From: Staphylococcus delphini
GTDB lineage: Bacteria > Bacillota > Bacilli > Staphylococcales > Staphylococcaceae
NCBI RefSeq assembly: GCF_900636325.1
Contig: NZ_LR134263.1
Location: 1,116,001 to 1,180,000 of the forward strand
Direction: 5' to 3'
Length of the DNA: 64,000 nt
Position 1 is the stretch's first letter, and each line of letters opens with the position of its first letter. The position numbers were made by a program, and so were the translations under genes. The notes below the pieces were generated by a model, which did no database searches, was not told the DNA's origin, and saw nothing but the letters and a program-made list of their open reading frames with translations. Positions 1 through 8,762 of the stretch are shown here, piece after piece.

Positions 1-777
1 ATCGAGAGAGGAGATAGATTATCTAACATTAATTTGTTCAGAATGTTTACGTACGATAAGATTGATAAGTTTGTATATAAACATAAACAAAAGTTTTTCA
101 CGTACGAGAAATTCCTACTACATGTTAGTAGCTTCTATAATGCTAGCGATAGAGCATTAGTTTCAGCAATCTTTCATGGCATTTCTGGGGCGGCTTATAG
201 CGAACTAATCAATCTAACCATCGATGATATTAAAGAAGCTAGAAGTAATCCAACACATGTCGCTGGTGATGAACAATATTATAAATTGAGGCTTTTAAAC
301 GATAAGAAAGGTGAAACAATTGAGCGCTATATTGAAGTGCCAGAGGTTTTGTTAGATGATATGGAAAAATCATATAGAGCTACAATCTATTACACCAAGA
401 ACGGTGACCCTAGTTCTAGAAGACCTGCAAAAGACATAATAGGCGGAAATCATATTTTTAGAAATGTCGAGTTTACTGACACCACAACAGAACAAATTGA
501 TAAGCAAGTAGTATATAGACGAATGAAAGTCCTACAAGACTTAACTAACAATTACATTTCAAGTGTTACTAACGTAATTGATTCTGGTATATTGCACTAT
601 ATGTATTTACTATCAGAAAACGGAAAATTAGATTACATGAAAATAGAAAAAGTGATGAGAAGATATAGTAAACACATTTATGAAAAGTCACTACCATATA
701 CAATCGCTAGGTTTATCAAACAATATCAAGATGCTTTACAAGATTTATATGGAGTAGTAATAGTGAATAAGCCCTAA
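1..777 (+). CDS. MrpR/YopR-like repressor, tyrosine-recombinase fold (5'-truncated)
   Basis: The reading frame is open to the left edge, so the N-terminus is missing; an internal TTG at 34 is not needed as a start. The visible part resembles a tyrosine recombinase catalytic domain (helical segment with GISGAAYSELINLTIDDI, where recombinases have GLRxSELxxLxxxDI), but the first catalytic Arg is absent and the C-terminal part lacks a clear HxxR plus Tyr set. In SPbeta the lysis-lysogeny repressor MrpR (YopR) is such a catalytically dead recombinase, and I infer the same role here. It could instead be an inactive integrase remnant. It ends just before a sigma-A promoter. Confidence 0.6.
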   Translation: MERGDRLSNINLFRMFTYDKIDKFVYKHKQKFFTYEKFLLHVSSFYNASDRALVSAIFHGISGAAYSELINLTIDDIKEARSNPTHVAGDEQYYKLRLLNDKKGETIERYIEVPEVLLDDMEKSYRATIYYTKNGDPSSRRPAKDIIGGNHIFRNVEFTDTTTEQIDKQVVYRRMKVLQDLTNNYISSVTNVIDSGILHYMYLLSENGKLDYMKIEKVMRRYSKHIYEKSLPYTIARFIKQYQDALQDLYGVVIVNKP

Positions 778-801
778 AAAATTATTAGGGCAAATCAAAG
801 G

Positions 802-813
802 AAATAAATTAAT
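802..813 (+). repeat. 12-bp repeated element AAATAAATTAAT (first copy; all copies listed)
   Basis: Exact copies read on the plus strand at 802, 897, 3322, 10514, 10832, 11667, 12061, 27357, 28801, 40646, 44969 and 55752 (12 bp each). Close variants ending ATT lie at 38468, 42105, 43681 and 47187; others at 2333, 29184, 31134, 35696 and 48670. Copies sit in intergenic DNA, 5-8 nt before a -35 box (802, 10514, 11667, 27357, 47187), just after a transcription start (897, 38468, 55752), or between stop codon and ribosome binding site. By a rough composition estimate about 0.1 copy is expected by chance in this window. It looks like an operator array comparable in concept to the SPbeta repeated elements bound by MrpR; this is inference. 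Confidence 0.75.
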
Positions 814-821
814 AAAAAGTG

Positions 822-850
822 TTGACGTAATTCCAATTTGATAGTATAAT
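822..850 (+). promoter_or_regulatory. Sigma-A promoter
   Basis: TTGACG at 822-827, a 17-bp spacer, then TATAAT at 845-850. A copy of AAATAAATTAAT ends 8 nt before the -35 box and a second copy (897-908) lies in the leader, so the promoter is bracketed by two copies of the element. Confidence 0.85.
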
Positions 851-924
851 CATATTTGTGGTTGTATTATGAAATTGTAATTACTCAGATTACAAGAAAT
901 AAATTAATCGAAAGGGGAAATGTT

Positions 925-1167
925 TTGGCTCATTACAGTGTTAGAATTACACGAGACAAATCTTTTAAGAAATTGAAAGATAAAGAGCTCGAAGCAATTA
1001 AGAAAGAAGCAATAGAAAGTGTGTACGAGTTGATTAAGAAACACATTATCGCTCACAATTTGAGTAAAGATGGAGGAAATTCAACCGTTATCGAGTTTGA
1101 TATTGATGTTAATACTCCTCCAGTTACACGTGACAAAGAGTATACAACTATTATTGAATTACTTTGA
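925..1167 (+). CDS. Small hypothetical phage protein (80 aa)
   Basis: I do not recognise it. The frame extends further upstream, but an upstream TTG at 856 would lie at the transcription start of the 822-850 promoter; the TTG at 925 has an AAAGGGG ribosome binding site 7 nt before it and is preferred. The protein is charged and Lys-rich in its first half (a helix such as KKLKDKELEAIKKEAIESVY) and acidic afterwards. It is the first gene of the early transcript leading to the replication genes. Confidence 0.7.
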   Translation: MAHYSVRITRDKSFKKLKDKELEAIKKEAIESVYELIKKHIIAHNLSKDGGNSTVIEFDIDVNTPPVTRDKEYTTIIELL

Positions 1168-1194
1168 TTCTATTATGATGAAAGGAAAAAGAAT

Positions 1195-1668
1195 ATGGAT
1201 TTAAAGACATTGAACGTTTTTGTAGAAAGTGACGCTTTTGATTTTGCTGGTGACGCTTTTAACTTCTTGCTAGAGATGCGAGAAAAAGCATTAAACGAGC
1301 TAAAGTTACTACTTGAGAAAGAATTAGCGATTGAAAATGTTAAAGATTCTGAGGAATTGTATCTCTTAGAAGACGACATTTACGACATTGTCGGTGAAGA
1401 TGAGATAGAAACTGGTTTGATTGGCAGTGATGTTGAGGAAATTGCCGATGTTGAAGAAGTTGTTGATGTACCTAACCACACACGTTATGACACAACTCTT
1501 TCTTCTAAGATTGAGAAGTTTAAAGATTTTGTTGCGTATGCTGATTCTGTCATTAGCAAGAATGGTGTACATAACTTTACGACTAACGACCCAGTAAACG
1601 AAATTATTAGTGAGTTTAAAAAGATAACAGCTGTTGATTATGGTAATTTTACTGTGCTGAAGAAATAA
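1195..1668 (+). CDS. Acidic hypothetical phage protein (157 aa)
   Basis: Not recognised. The ATG has an AAAGG-type ribosome binding site. The product is strongly acidic in its middle (runs such as EDDIYDIVGEDEIE and VEEIADVEEVVDV) with an N-terminal helical segment. It lies in tight series with the genes on both sides, so is probably co-transcribed with the SSB-like gene. Confidence 0.7.
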   Translation: MDLKTLNVFVESDAFDFAGDAFNFLLEMREKALNELKLLLEKELAIENVKDSEELYLLEDDIYDIVGEDEIETGLIGSDVEEIADVEEVVDVPNHTRYDTTLSSKIEKFKDFVAYADSVISKNGVHNFTTNDPVNEIISEFKKITAVDYGNFTVLKK

Positions 1669-1681
1669 GGAGAGGGTAGAG

Positions 1682-2317
1682 TTGAATTATTTAATTATTA
1701 AGCCTAAGCAATCAAACAGATTTATTGAAGTTTCAGTTAAATCAGTTAGTAATCCTGATACTTTTATTCAACAAGAAATTGGAGCGCCGGCGTTAGCAAG
1801 ACAAGTTGGTGACTATACTGTTTGGATTGCAGACCCACAAGAAGTTGTGCTAGATGAAGAGGGGTTAGCGTTTAAGGGTACGAGATTATCTAACGTTACA
1901 CCTAACATGCTAATCAACGAGTTTGAAGTTGCTTATGGTAACGTTGTTGTTACATCTAATTACAAAGTGACTTCTAACAAATATTCTGGTTTAAATGAAC
2001 AGGATATTGCTAATGTGATGAACGCACTATTAAACTCGAATTCAACTCTAGTTGATTTCAAAGGTTCACAAGTCACAATTGATTGTTTGAATGATGCTTT
2101 CTTAGCACCTAACGGAATCACAATTGACTATTATGATGAGCCAGTTATCGATAGTTTAGGGTATGAAAAAGAAAAAGCATTGTCTGATTCATTTGAACAT
2201 AAAGAACGTTATAGCGATGAATTATTTGAGCAAAAGTTTGTTCCAACGAATACAAACGAATACTTGAAGAATTCTTTAAATAATGAGAAGTTACAAGAGA
2301 AATTGAAGAAGTTATAA
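1682..2317 (+). CDS. Hypothetical phage protein (211 aa)
   Basis: Starts at TTG 1682 with GGAGAGGG about 8 nt upstream. No family recognised. The N-terminal half is beta-rich and the C-terminal 40 residues are charged and helical. Position directly before the SSB-like gene suggests an early or replication-associated role, but nothing in the sequence shows which. Confidence 0.7.
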   Translation: MNYLIIKPKQSNRFIEVSVKSVSNPDTFIQQEIGAPALARQVGDYTVWIADPQEVVLDEEGLAFKGTRLSNVTPNMLINEFEVAYGNVVVTSNYKVTSNKYSGLNEQDIANVMNALLNSNSTLVDFKGSQVTIDCLNDAFLAPNGITIDYYDEPVIDSLGYEKEKALSDSFEHKERYSDELFEQKFVPTNTNEYLKNSLNNEKLQEKLKKL

Positions 2318-2363
2318 TCTTAAAATCAATAAAAATAAATTAAAATACATAGGAGAGAATAAT

Positions 2364-3314
2364 ATGGCTGAAAACAAACGATATGAGAACAAAGTAACGG
2401 TAGTAGGAGAACTTAAAGAGTTAGAGGTACGAGAAATCACAACTAAAAAAGGTGTCCCAATGAAAATGGCAAACATCTCTGTACAAGTTGGTAAAGGTGA
2501 AGTACATAAAGCTAGAATGTCAGCTATGGAATACTATGAAAACGATGGTAAAAAGGAAGAGAACAAGGCTTATAAAGCTATTGAGACTATGCAAGATGAA
2601 TATGTAAGTCTTAAAGACATTGCTGAGAAAAACTTACAAGGCGTTAGTCCAACTGTTATTGGTATTAATGGACATATTGAAAACAATGTGTATCAAGGAC
2701 GTGACGGTAAATTAGTGGAGATGCCAACAATTCAAGCTAATTTTGTATCTCGACGTAATGTTGAAAAAGAAGATTATGGTGCTGAATTTATCTTCCAAAC
2801 ATTTGCTTTATCAAGTGCCACTCGAGTTACTAATAAAGAGGGGGACGAAACAGATAGCGTACGTTTCAAAGTAGCAGCTATTCATCGTGGCATGGCTCAA
2901 CCGTTTGAAGTTCAAGCGACTGATGAATATGGTGTTGCTGAATGGTTAGAAGATAATCTTGAAAAAGGTATGACATTAACTATTAATGGTCAATGGATTA
3001 ATAAATATATTCTAAAACAAGTAGAACGTCCTAATCCAGCCGGCATCGGTAAACCAATCGTAGATACTAAACGTGAAATTGAAAACCGTATTTTAGTTGA
3101 AGGTGTCACTCCGGTAGAAGATGAAGAATCAGTTGATTACATTACTACTGATGAAATGAAAGACGCTATGAAGAAATATGAAGACTATAAAGTAGAGCGT
3201 CAATCAGCTTCACAAGAGAAGAAAAAGCAAGAGGTTAAAAAAGGAGTTAATATTGTTAAGAAATCTACGGCGGCAAGTACTCCGGCTTTAACAGATGAAG
3301 ATTTACCTTTTTAA
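2364..3314 (+). CDS. SSB-like single-strand DNA-binding protein
   Basis: 316 aa. The N-terminus (VTVVGELKELEVREITTKKG, then IQAN...) is OB-fold-like, with a second similar region around 130-220. The C-terminal third is charged and low-complexity, and the last residues TDEDLPF match the acidic partner-binding tip of Firmicutes SSB (DDDLPF). It is roughly twice the size of host SSB, so it may carry two OB folds. Followed by the replication genes and with a good AGGAGAG ribosome binding site. The functional call is inference from the tip, fold features and context. Confidence 0.6.
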   Translation: MAENKRYENKVTVVGELKELEVREITTKKGVPMKMANISVQVGKGEVHKARMSAMEYYENDGKKEENKAYKAIETMQDEYVSLKDIAEKNLQGVSPTVIGINGHIENNVYQGRDGKLVEMPTIQANFVSRRNVEKEDYGAEFIFQTFALSSATRVTNKEGDETDSVRFKVAAIHRGMAQPFEVQATDEYGVAEWLEDNLEKGMTLTINGQWINKYILKQVERPNPAGIGKPIVDTKREIENRILVEGVTPVEDEESVDYITTDEMKDAMKKYEDYKVERQSASQEKKKQEVKKGVNIVKKSTAASTPALTDEDLPF

Positions 3315-3405
3315 TATCAAGAAATAAATTAATTGATGTTATGTGTAGATTGTAGCAAGGTGAGATAATTCTTGCCTTGCTGATATTAAAGGAGACAGAG
3401 GAGAA

Positions 3406-4506
3406 TTGGTATCAGAAATACAATTAAAGATAAATAAGTTGAAAGAGAAGCGTATTCAAGACGACTTAGAAGAATATGGAAAAAAATTCTTTGTATTAAA
3501 GAAAAAGGGAAATGGTTACTTTGCTAGTGATAAACAAAAAGAATTTATCATCAACACTTATTCAAAGAAGTATGAAAACGCAAAATCAATTAGCAAAAGA
3601 TTTGGTATAAGCTCTAGTTGGATTAATGCAAGATTAAGACAATGGGGAATATCTATTAAATCCTCAAAAGAGTTACTTCAATTACATAGTTATAATGAGG
3701 ATTATTTTGAGATGATTGATTCAGAAGAGAAGGCTTATTGGTTAGGAATGTTATATGCCGATGGAACACTTACTTATAACAAGATAGGTAAAGATGGTAA
3801 GGTCAAGAATAGATTAAAACTAGCTTTACAAGGTGCCGATAGAGAACATTTAAAATTATTTGCTAAACACATAGAGCTTGAACATTATAATCCCAAGACA
3901 TATTACACGACAGTGGGCGAGAAAGAATATTCTTATTGTGAATTGGTGGTTTCTTCTACAAAAATGATAGAAGATTTGATTGATAAAGGAATGATTCCTA
4001 CAAACAATAATATTGGCAAAGAAAAGAAGGAATTGATACGTTTTCCTGACGAAACTCAAGTCCCTAAACATTTGTTACATCATTTTGTAAGAGGATATTT
4101 TGATGGTGACGGTTCGTTGACTAGGATTAGAAACAAAGGAAAATATGTGGATTCTCAACATTACACTTTCAAATTTGTTTCTAACAAGACTTTTTGTGAA
4201 CAACTTAAAGAGTTTTTTAAACTTGATGAGTTGAACGGATACAATAGGAATGTTTCTAACATATACAAAGCAAAAAATAAGAAATATATACATACTTTTG
4301 AATGCGGTGGTAATCATAGAGTGTTTCATATATATAATTTGATGTACCAAAACGCAACAATTTATTTACATAGAAAGAATAAGAGAATTAAAGAGTTTTT
4401 AAGTTATTATCAAGAAAATAATTTAATTGACAAATTAGATACATATCGACCAAAGCATTGGAGTAAACGAATTAATAACAAAACAAATAAAATAATTTTT
4501 AACTAG
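3406..4506 (+). CDS. Free-standing LAGLIDADG homing endonuclease
   Basis: 366 aa from a TTG start behind AGGAG. An N-terminal helix-turn-helix (SISKRFGISSSWINARLRQW) precedes two LAGLIDADG-type motifs, YWLGMLYADG (about residue 112) and FVRGYFDGDG (about residue 227), each with the acidic residue expected at the active site, so it is a single-chain double-motif enzyme. It sits between the SSB-like and Sak4-like genes without interrupting either, like an intergenic selfish gene. It may mobilise itself or an intron elsewhere, such as the group I intron in dnaE, which has no endonuclease of its own. Confidence 0.85.
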   Translation: MVSEIQLKINKLKEKRIQDDLEEYGKKFFVLKKKGNGYFASDKQKEFIINTYSKKYENAKSISKRFGISSSWINARLRQWGISIKSSKELLQLHSYNEDYFEMIDSEEKAYWLGMLYADGTLTYNKIGKDGKVKNRLKLALQGADREHLKLFAKHIELEHYNPKTYYTTVGEKEYSYCELVVSSTKMIEDLIDKGMIPTNNNIGKEKKELIRFPDETQVPKHLLHHFVRGYFDGDGSLTRIRNKGKYVDSQHYTFKFVSNKTFCEQLKEFFKLDELNGYNRNVSNIYKAKNKKYIHTFECGGNHRVFHIYNLMYQNATIYLHRKNKRIKEFLSYYQENNLIDKLDTYRPKHWSKRINNKTNKIIFN

Positions 4507-4519
4507 GAGAGATTTATAC

Positions 4520-5494
4520 ATGTCATTAGATATTTTTAACCCAACTATTTCAGTAATTCCGAAAGGTTTAGAAGGTAAGTCGTTTTTATTATACGGTCAA
4601 AACTCATCAGGTAAAACTAAACAAGCAGCCGCAATGAGTAAACCATTCTATTTAGGTTTCGAGAAAGGGTTGAATGCTATTTCTGGTATTCCTTTTCACT
4701 ATGTAACTAAGTGGTCAGATTTCAAAAAGATTAATAAGCAATTAACTGGCAAAGATGTTAAAAAAGCTCGTGAAGCATACAGTACAATCATTTTTGATAC
4801 AGTTGACATTGCCGCTATTTATTGCCAAAGATATGTGGCTAATCAACACGGTGCGGCTGATGTGGCAAGCGGCAACGGAGGTTATGGATTGTGGCAACAA
4901 TACAAGGAAGAATTTTGGGGAGAAATTGATAAATTAACTTCAGTTGGATACACGGTCGTATTTATCGGACATGAAAAAGTGGACGAAAATGGCAAAATCA
5001 TTCCAGCAGGTGATATTCGTTCAATGGGTACTGTACGTGATTTAGCTGATATTGTTGTGTACTTAAAAACAAACGGAGTAGATGACGAGGGTAATGTTAT
5101 CTTGTCTACTGGATATGTACGTGAGACTGACGAATACTTTGCACGCTCCCGCTTTGACTTAATGCCTAATATGATTGAACCATTTACAGCTGAAAACCTT
5201 GAAGAAGCGGTACGTATTGGTGTAGAACGTGCCGAACAAGCAGGTGGTAAAGCAGTTACATATGAGGAATTTGTTGAAAATACAAGTTCTGAAGAATTAA
5301 ACTTCGGTGAGTTACAAGAAAAATTAATTGGTTTAGGAAAAGCGTATATGGAAGCTGGGCGTTTAGAAGAATTTACTGAGTTAATGGACGATACTTTTGG
5401 TGAGGGTACTAGGGTACATGAACTGAAAGAAAAACAAACAGAAGCAATGGCTGTTATTGTTGATGACTTAACAGACAAATTAAAGTCTGAATAA
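4520..5494 (+). CDS. Sak4-like RecA-family ATPase (phage recombinase)
   Basis: 324 aa. Walker A GQNSSGKT at residues 26-33, a Walker B-like STIIFDTVD near residue 90, and FIGHEK near 150 give the RecA-core layout of phage AAA/Sak4 proteins, which pair with a phage SSB in single-strand annealing and recombination. The acidic C-terminal region is extended. It follows the homing endonuclease by 13 nt and precedes the zinc protein and helicase, consistent with a recombination-dependent replication role. The family is clear; the exact biochemical activity is inferred. Confidence 0.75.
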   Translation: MSLDIFNPTISVIPKGLEGKSFLLYGQNSSGKTKQAAAMSKPFYLGFEKGLNAISGIPFHYVTKWSDFKKINKQLTGKDVKKAREAYSTIIFDTVDIAAIYCQRYVANQHGAADVASGNGGYGLWQQYKEEFWGEIDKLTSVGYTVVFIGHEKVDENGKIIPAGDIRSMGTVRDLADIVVYLKTNGVDDEGNVILSTGYVRETDEYFARSRFDLMPNMIEPFTAENLEEAVRIGVERAEQAGGKAVTYEEFVENTSSEELNFGELQEKLIGLGKAYMEAGRLEEFTELMDDTFGEGTRVHELKEKQTEAMAVIVDDLTDKLKSE

Positions 5495-5503
5495 ACATTC
5501 TTA

Positions 5504-5537
5504 AAGTCTCAGTGGTATCGCTACGCTGCTGAGACTT
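5504..5537 (+). other. RNA hairpin between Sak4-like gene and next gene
   Basis: AAGTCTCAG (5504-5512) pairs with CTGAGACTT (5529-5537); wobble pairs extend the stem inward. No T-run follows, so it is not an ordinary intrinsic terminator. It may stabilise or process the mRNA between the two genes. Confidence 0.55.
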
Positions 5538-5564
5538 ACTCCTAAATGTAAGTTGGTGAACTAA

Positions 5565-6059
5565 ATGGCTAACGTTAAATGCCCATACTGTGAACAACAA
5601 GATAGCAAAGAAAACATGATTAAAGTTGGTAGAAGATACTGGCATGAAACTTGTAGAGAACAATTTATTAACGAGCAGAACGAAGAAGAAAAACGCAAAT
5701 TACAAGACAAAGAAGAATATAAAGAGTTAATTGAGTATGTGTGTGCTTTATTTAATACCGATAAACCATCTGGATTTGTATTAAAACAAATTCAAACATA
5801 TCATAATAAACCTTACGGATACAGATACAAAGCAATTAAGATGGCTCTAGAATATTTCTTTGATATAAAAAACAATTCTACTAGAAACTCTAAAGGTATC
5901 GGTATTCTTCCGTATATTTATGATGAAGCGGCAGACTTTTATCGTAATCTAGTGAGAATACAAAACACAGAAGTAAAAAACAAAGAAGAAGTTAAAGAAG
6001 TTGTCGTTAAAAAAGTGAAAAAGAATAAAAAGAGAAAGTTTGATTTGAATGAATTGTAG
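5565..6059 (+). CDS. Zinc-ribbon hypothetical protein, helicase-loader position
   Basis: 164 aa. The N-terminus has CPYC (residues 6-9) and HETC (about 27-30), a likely zinc-binding knuckle. The middle is helical and the C-terminus very basic (KKVKKNKKRKFDLNEL). It lies 13 nt before the replicative helicase gene. Loader or primosome accessory function would fit that position and the basic tail but is not shown by sequence. Confidence 0.6.
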   Translation: MANVKCPYCEQQDSKENMIKVGRRYWHETCREQFINEQNEEEKRKLQDKEEYKELIEYVCALFNTDKPSGFVLKQIQTYHNKPYGYRYKAIKMALEYFFDIKNNSTRNSKGIGILPYIYDEAADFYRNLVRIQNTEVKNKEEVKEVVVKKVKKNKKRKFDLNEL

Positions 6060-6072
6060 AGGAAGTGGATAG

Positions 6073-7632
6073 ATGGACTTGTTTCCTAACTCAAACGTAT
6101 GTAGCGCTTTAGCTTGCTTGATGAAAAAGCCTACGTTGATTGAGGAGAGCAAAATAAAATTAGAAAAAAATGATTTTATAGCTAAGGGTGAGAGTAAGTT
6201 TTACTATATTATTTACTCAGCAATAGCTAATTTGTTCATGGACGGTATGAGAGAGGAAGTTACTCCCGCAGCAGTTGATGAATTTTTAAGTCATTATGAC
6301 GAACCATATAAGATATTCACACAAAACGACGGTGTTGAATTTTTATATAATGTTATTTCAACATTAGGAAGCCCAGATTCTTATCATCGACATGCAACAC
6401 GAATTCGTAAGTTTACTATTTTAAGAGAAGCAGTAAATTTAGGGTTTGGTCTTGAAGATGTTTATGAAACGTCAGATGATGATGAAGAGAACACAGCGTT
6501 ACAAAATAGATTTGAACATTTAAGTGTCGATGACATTATAGAGCATTATGAAAGAATTGTGAATGAGTTTGCTAGTAAGTTTAAAATCGGTTATGAGACT
6601 GAAGGAGGAGTTGCTGGTGAAAATGGTTTACAGTTGTTCAATAGCTTTAAAGAAGAGCCACAATACGGGGTTTCAACTTGTGGGAAACTGCAAAACAAGA
6701 TATTCAGAGGACAATTATTAGGTGCTTCAATGTTACGCTCAGCTTCCACCAATACCTTTAAATCACGTACATCTTTAGGAGAAGCCACTGATTTAGCAAT
6801 CACAAAATGGTACAACTGGAAAACAGGTGAGTGGGAAAGTAAAGGCACATCTGAGAAAGTGTTATACATAACTACCGAGATGGAGCAAGAGGAATTAGAG
6901 CCGACAATTTGGGCTTATATTAGTGGTGTACCAGAAGAACGTATTAAGGATTATAACTTATCACCAGAAGAAGTGAGAGTTATTGAAGAATCAATTCAAG
7001 AGTTAAACGACTGTAAATCATTTTACATCGAGTACATTCCACAATTTGAGCCAACAACAATCAACGCAATCATTAAGAAGTACGTAACTCAATATAATGT
7101 TGAATATGTATTTTTTGATTACATTCACTTAAATTTCCAAGTAATGATGGAAATGGCGAGCAAAACTCGTGGCATGACTACCCGTGAAGATATGATTTTA
7201 GGTATCTTTGCAGCCGGATTAGCCGAAATTGCAAAAGAACATAACGTGCACCTTTCAACTTCTACACAGGTTAATGGCGAAGCGGTGCATAGCAAGAAAT
7301 TAGACCAAAACGTATTACGTGGTGCCAAGAATATGGCAGACAAATTTACAAAAGGTATTGTTATGACTAGACCGACGAGCGAAGATGACAAGATTATAGA
7401 AGCAATTATGGGTAAGTTAAAAGGTGTAAACAAGAAGCCTAATATGATTTGGCACATCTATAAGAATCGTCACTCAAAATATAAAGGTAAACTATATCTT
7501 TACGTTGACTTCGATACTATGCGAATGGAAGATTTGTTTATGACTGATGATAGAGATGAGTTTATGGAAGTTACACCACTTGAATTATTGGTTCAAGAGG
7601 AAGAAAAAGAAGAAGAAACACTACCATTTTAA
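6073..7632 (+). CDS. DnaB-type replicative DNA helicase with degenerate Walker A
   Basis: 519 aa. The N-terminal helical domain and C-terminal RecA-like domain follow DnaB order. Walker B is FFDYIHL (about residue 350), and a later TSTQVNGE segment resembles the sensor motif (normally SQ.N). The P-loop region reads ASTNTFKSRTSLGEAT: Lys-Ser are kept, but the glycines of GxxxxGK[ST] are replaced, which is unusual for a helicase motor. The tail ends EEETLPF, close to the SSB partner-binding tip. It is followed by primase and RecJ-like genes, the SPbeta yorI-yorK order as I recall it. Confidence 0.8.
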   Translation: MDLFPNSNVCSALACLMKKPTLIEESKIKLEKNDFIAKGESKFYYIIYSAIANLFMDGMREEVTPAAVDEFLSHYDEPYKIFTQNDGVEFLYNVISTLGSPDSYHRHATRIRKFTILREAVNLGFGLEDVYETSDDDEENTALQNRFEHLSVDDIIEHYERIVNEFASKFKIGYETEGGVAGENGLQLFNSFKEEPQYGVSTCGKLQNKIFRGQLLGASMLRSASTNTFKSRTSLGEATDLAITKWYNWKTGEWESKGTSEKVLYITTEMEQEELEPTIWAYISGVPEERIKDYNLSPEEVRVIEESIQELNDCKSFYIEYIPQFEPTTINAIIKKYVTQYNVEYVFFDYIHLNFQVMMEMASKTRGMTTREDMILGIFAAGLAEIAKEHNVHLSTSTQVNGEAVHSKKLDQNVLRGAKNMADKFTKGIVMTRPTSEDDKIIEAIMGKLKGVNKKPNMIWHIYKNRHSKYKGKLYLYVDFDTMRMEDLFMTDDRDEFMEVTPLELLVQEEEKEEETLPF

Positions 7633-7646
7633 AGTGGTGACATAAA

Positions 7647-8762
7647 ATGTTCGATAAAGATAAATTCAAAGAAACATTAAGCATAGAAGAAATTCAGAAA
7701 GTACTTACATATTATGGGGCTAGTCACCACGTTAATACGAAAGGTGAAATAGTTTCCGAGACAATTTGCCACAATAGAGCTGGTGGTTCACATAAGCTAT
7801 ATTATTATCCAGACACACATACTTTTTATTGTTACACACATTGTGGTGCATTTGATATATACGATTTAATTATTAAAGTCAATAAAACTCGAGGAAGTAA
7901 AATTGACTTTAATCAAGCGATAAAAATTTTAGGAGAGATATTAGGAAGAAAGATTGACTTTAGTAGAAAAGTTAAAGGTGTTCAACTTGAGGTCAAACTT
8001 ATCGATGATTGGGCTTGGCTGAATAGACTCAAGCCTAAAACTCAATTTATTCCTGATTTAAACATAATTAACAAAAGTATAATGAAGTATTTTGACGAAA
8101 TGTATCCGAGCGCTTGGGTAGAAGAGGGCATAAGCCTTGAAACTATGGAAAAATACGGGATTAGGTTTTACCCTGAAATGAACCAAACTATTATCCCTCA
8201 CCTCGATGGTGAGGGAAATCTGATTGGCATACGTAGTCGAAACTGGCGTAAAGACTTAATAAAGAAAGCTAAGTATATTCCCACCTACATTGGTGAGAGA
8301 GGTTTCAATCACCCGTTAGGTTATGCATTGTACGGTTTGTTTCAAAACAAGGAGGCTATTAAAAAGAAAAAGAAAGTCATGATTGTTGAGGGAGAAAAAT
8401 CATGCTTATTTTCTGACACTTTTTATGGTGATAACAATTTTGTGGTAGCAATTTGTGGCTCAAATATGAGTAGGTACCAAGCTAATTTGTTACTAGATTT
8501 ACAAGTTGAGGAAGTAATCATAGCAATGGATAAAGAATACATGATTGTTGATTCTCCTGACTATGATGAATATATGAAGAAGATAAGAAAGATAGCGAAA
8601 TTATTCGCTCCTTACTGTACAACGTATCATTTAACTGATACTAAAAATAGATTGTGGCTTAAAGAGAGTCCATTAGATTTAAATAAAGAAGAATTAGAGT
8701 TAATGATGAAAGAAGATAAACATTTAATAACACTGAAAGACTTAGAGGAGACACAAACATGA
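7647..8762 (+). CDS. DnaG-like DNA primase (CHC2 zinc finger and TOPRIM)
   Basis: 371 aa. A CHC2-type zinc finger is formed by ETICHNRAGGSHKLY and YCYTHCGAFD (residues about 39-72). The TOPRIM domain follows, with VMIVEGEKSC (about residues 246-255) and EEVIIAMDKEY (about 290-300) providing the Glu and Asp metal ligands. The protein is shorter than bacterial DnaG (about 600 aa) and lacks the long C-terminal helicase-binding domain. Its stop codon overlaps the ATG of the next gene by 4 nt, so translation is coupled. Confidence 0.85.
   Translation: MFDKDKFKETLSIEEIQKVLTYYGASHHVNTKGEIVSETICHNRAGGSHKLYYYPDTHTFYCYTHCGAFDIYDLIIKVNKTRGSKIDFNQAIKILGEILGRKIDFSRKVKGVQLEVKLIDDWAWLNRLKPKTQFIPDLNIINKSIMKYFDEMYPSAWVEEGISLETMEKYGIRFYPEMNQTIIPHLDGEGNLIGIRSRNWRKDLIKKAKYIPTYIGERGFNHPLGYALYGLFQNKEAIKKKKKVMIVEGEKSCLFSDTFYGDNNFVVAICGSNMSRYQANLLLDLQVEEVIIAMDKEYMIVDSPDYDEYMKKIRKIAKLFAPYCTTYHLTDTKNRLWLKESPLDLNKEELELMMKEDKHLITLKDLEETQT

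Noticed and set aside
856-924. TTG start at 856 for the first small gene
   Set aside because: It coincides with the predicted transcription start and lacks a ribosome binding site; TTG 925 is better supported.
4882-5478. 198-codon open frame on the minus strand
   Set aside because: It mirrors the Sak4-like gene, has Ser-rich shadow composition and no ribosome binding site.
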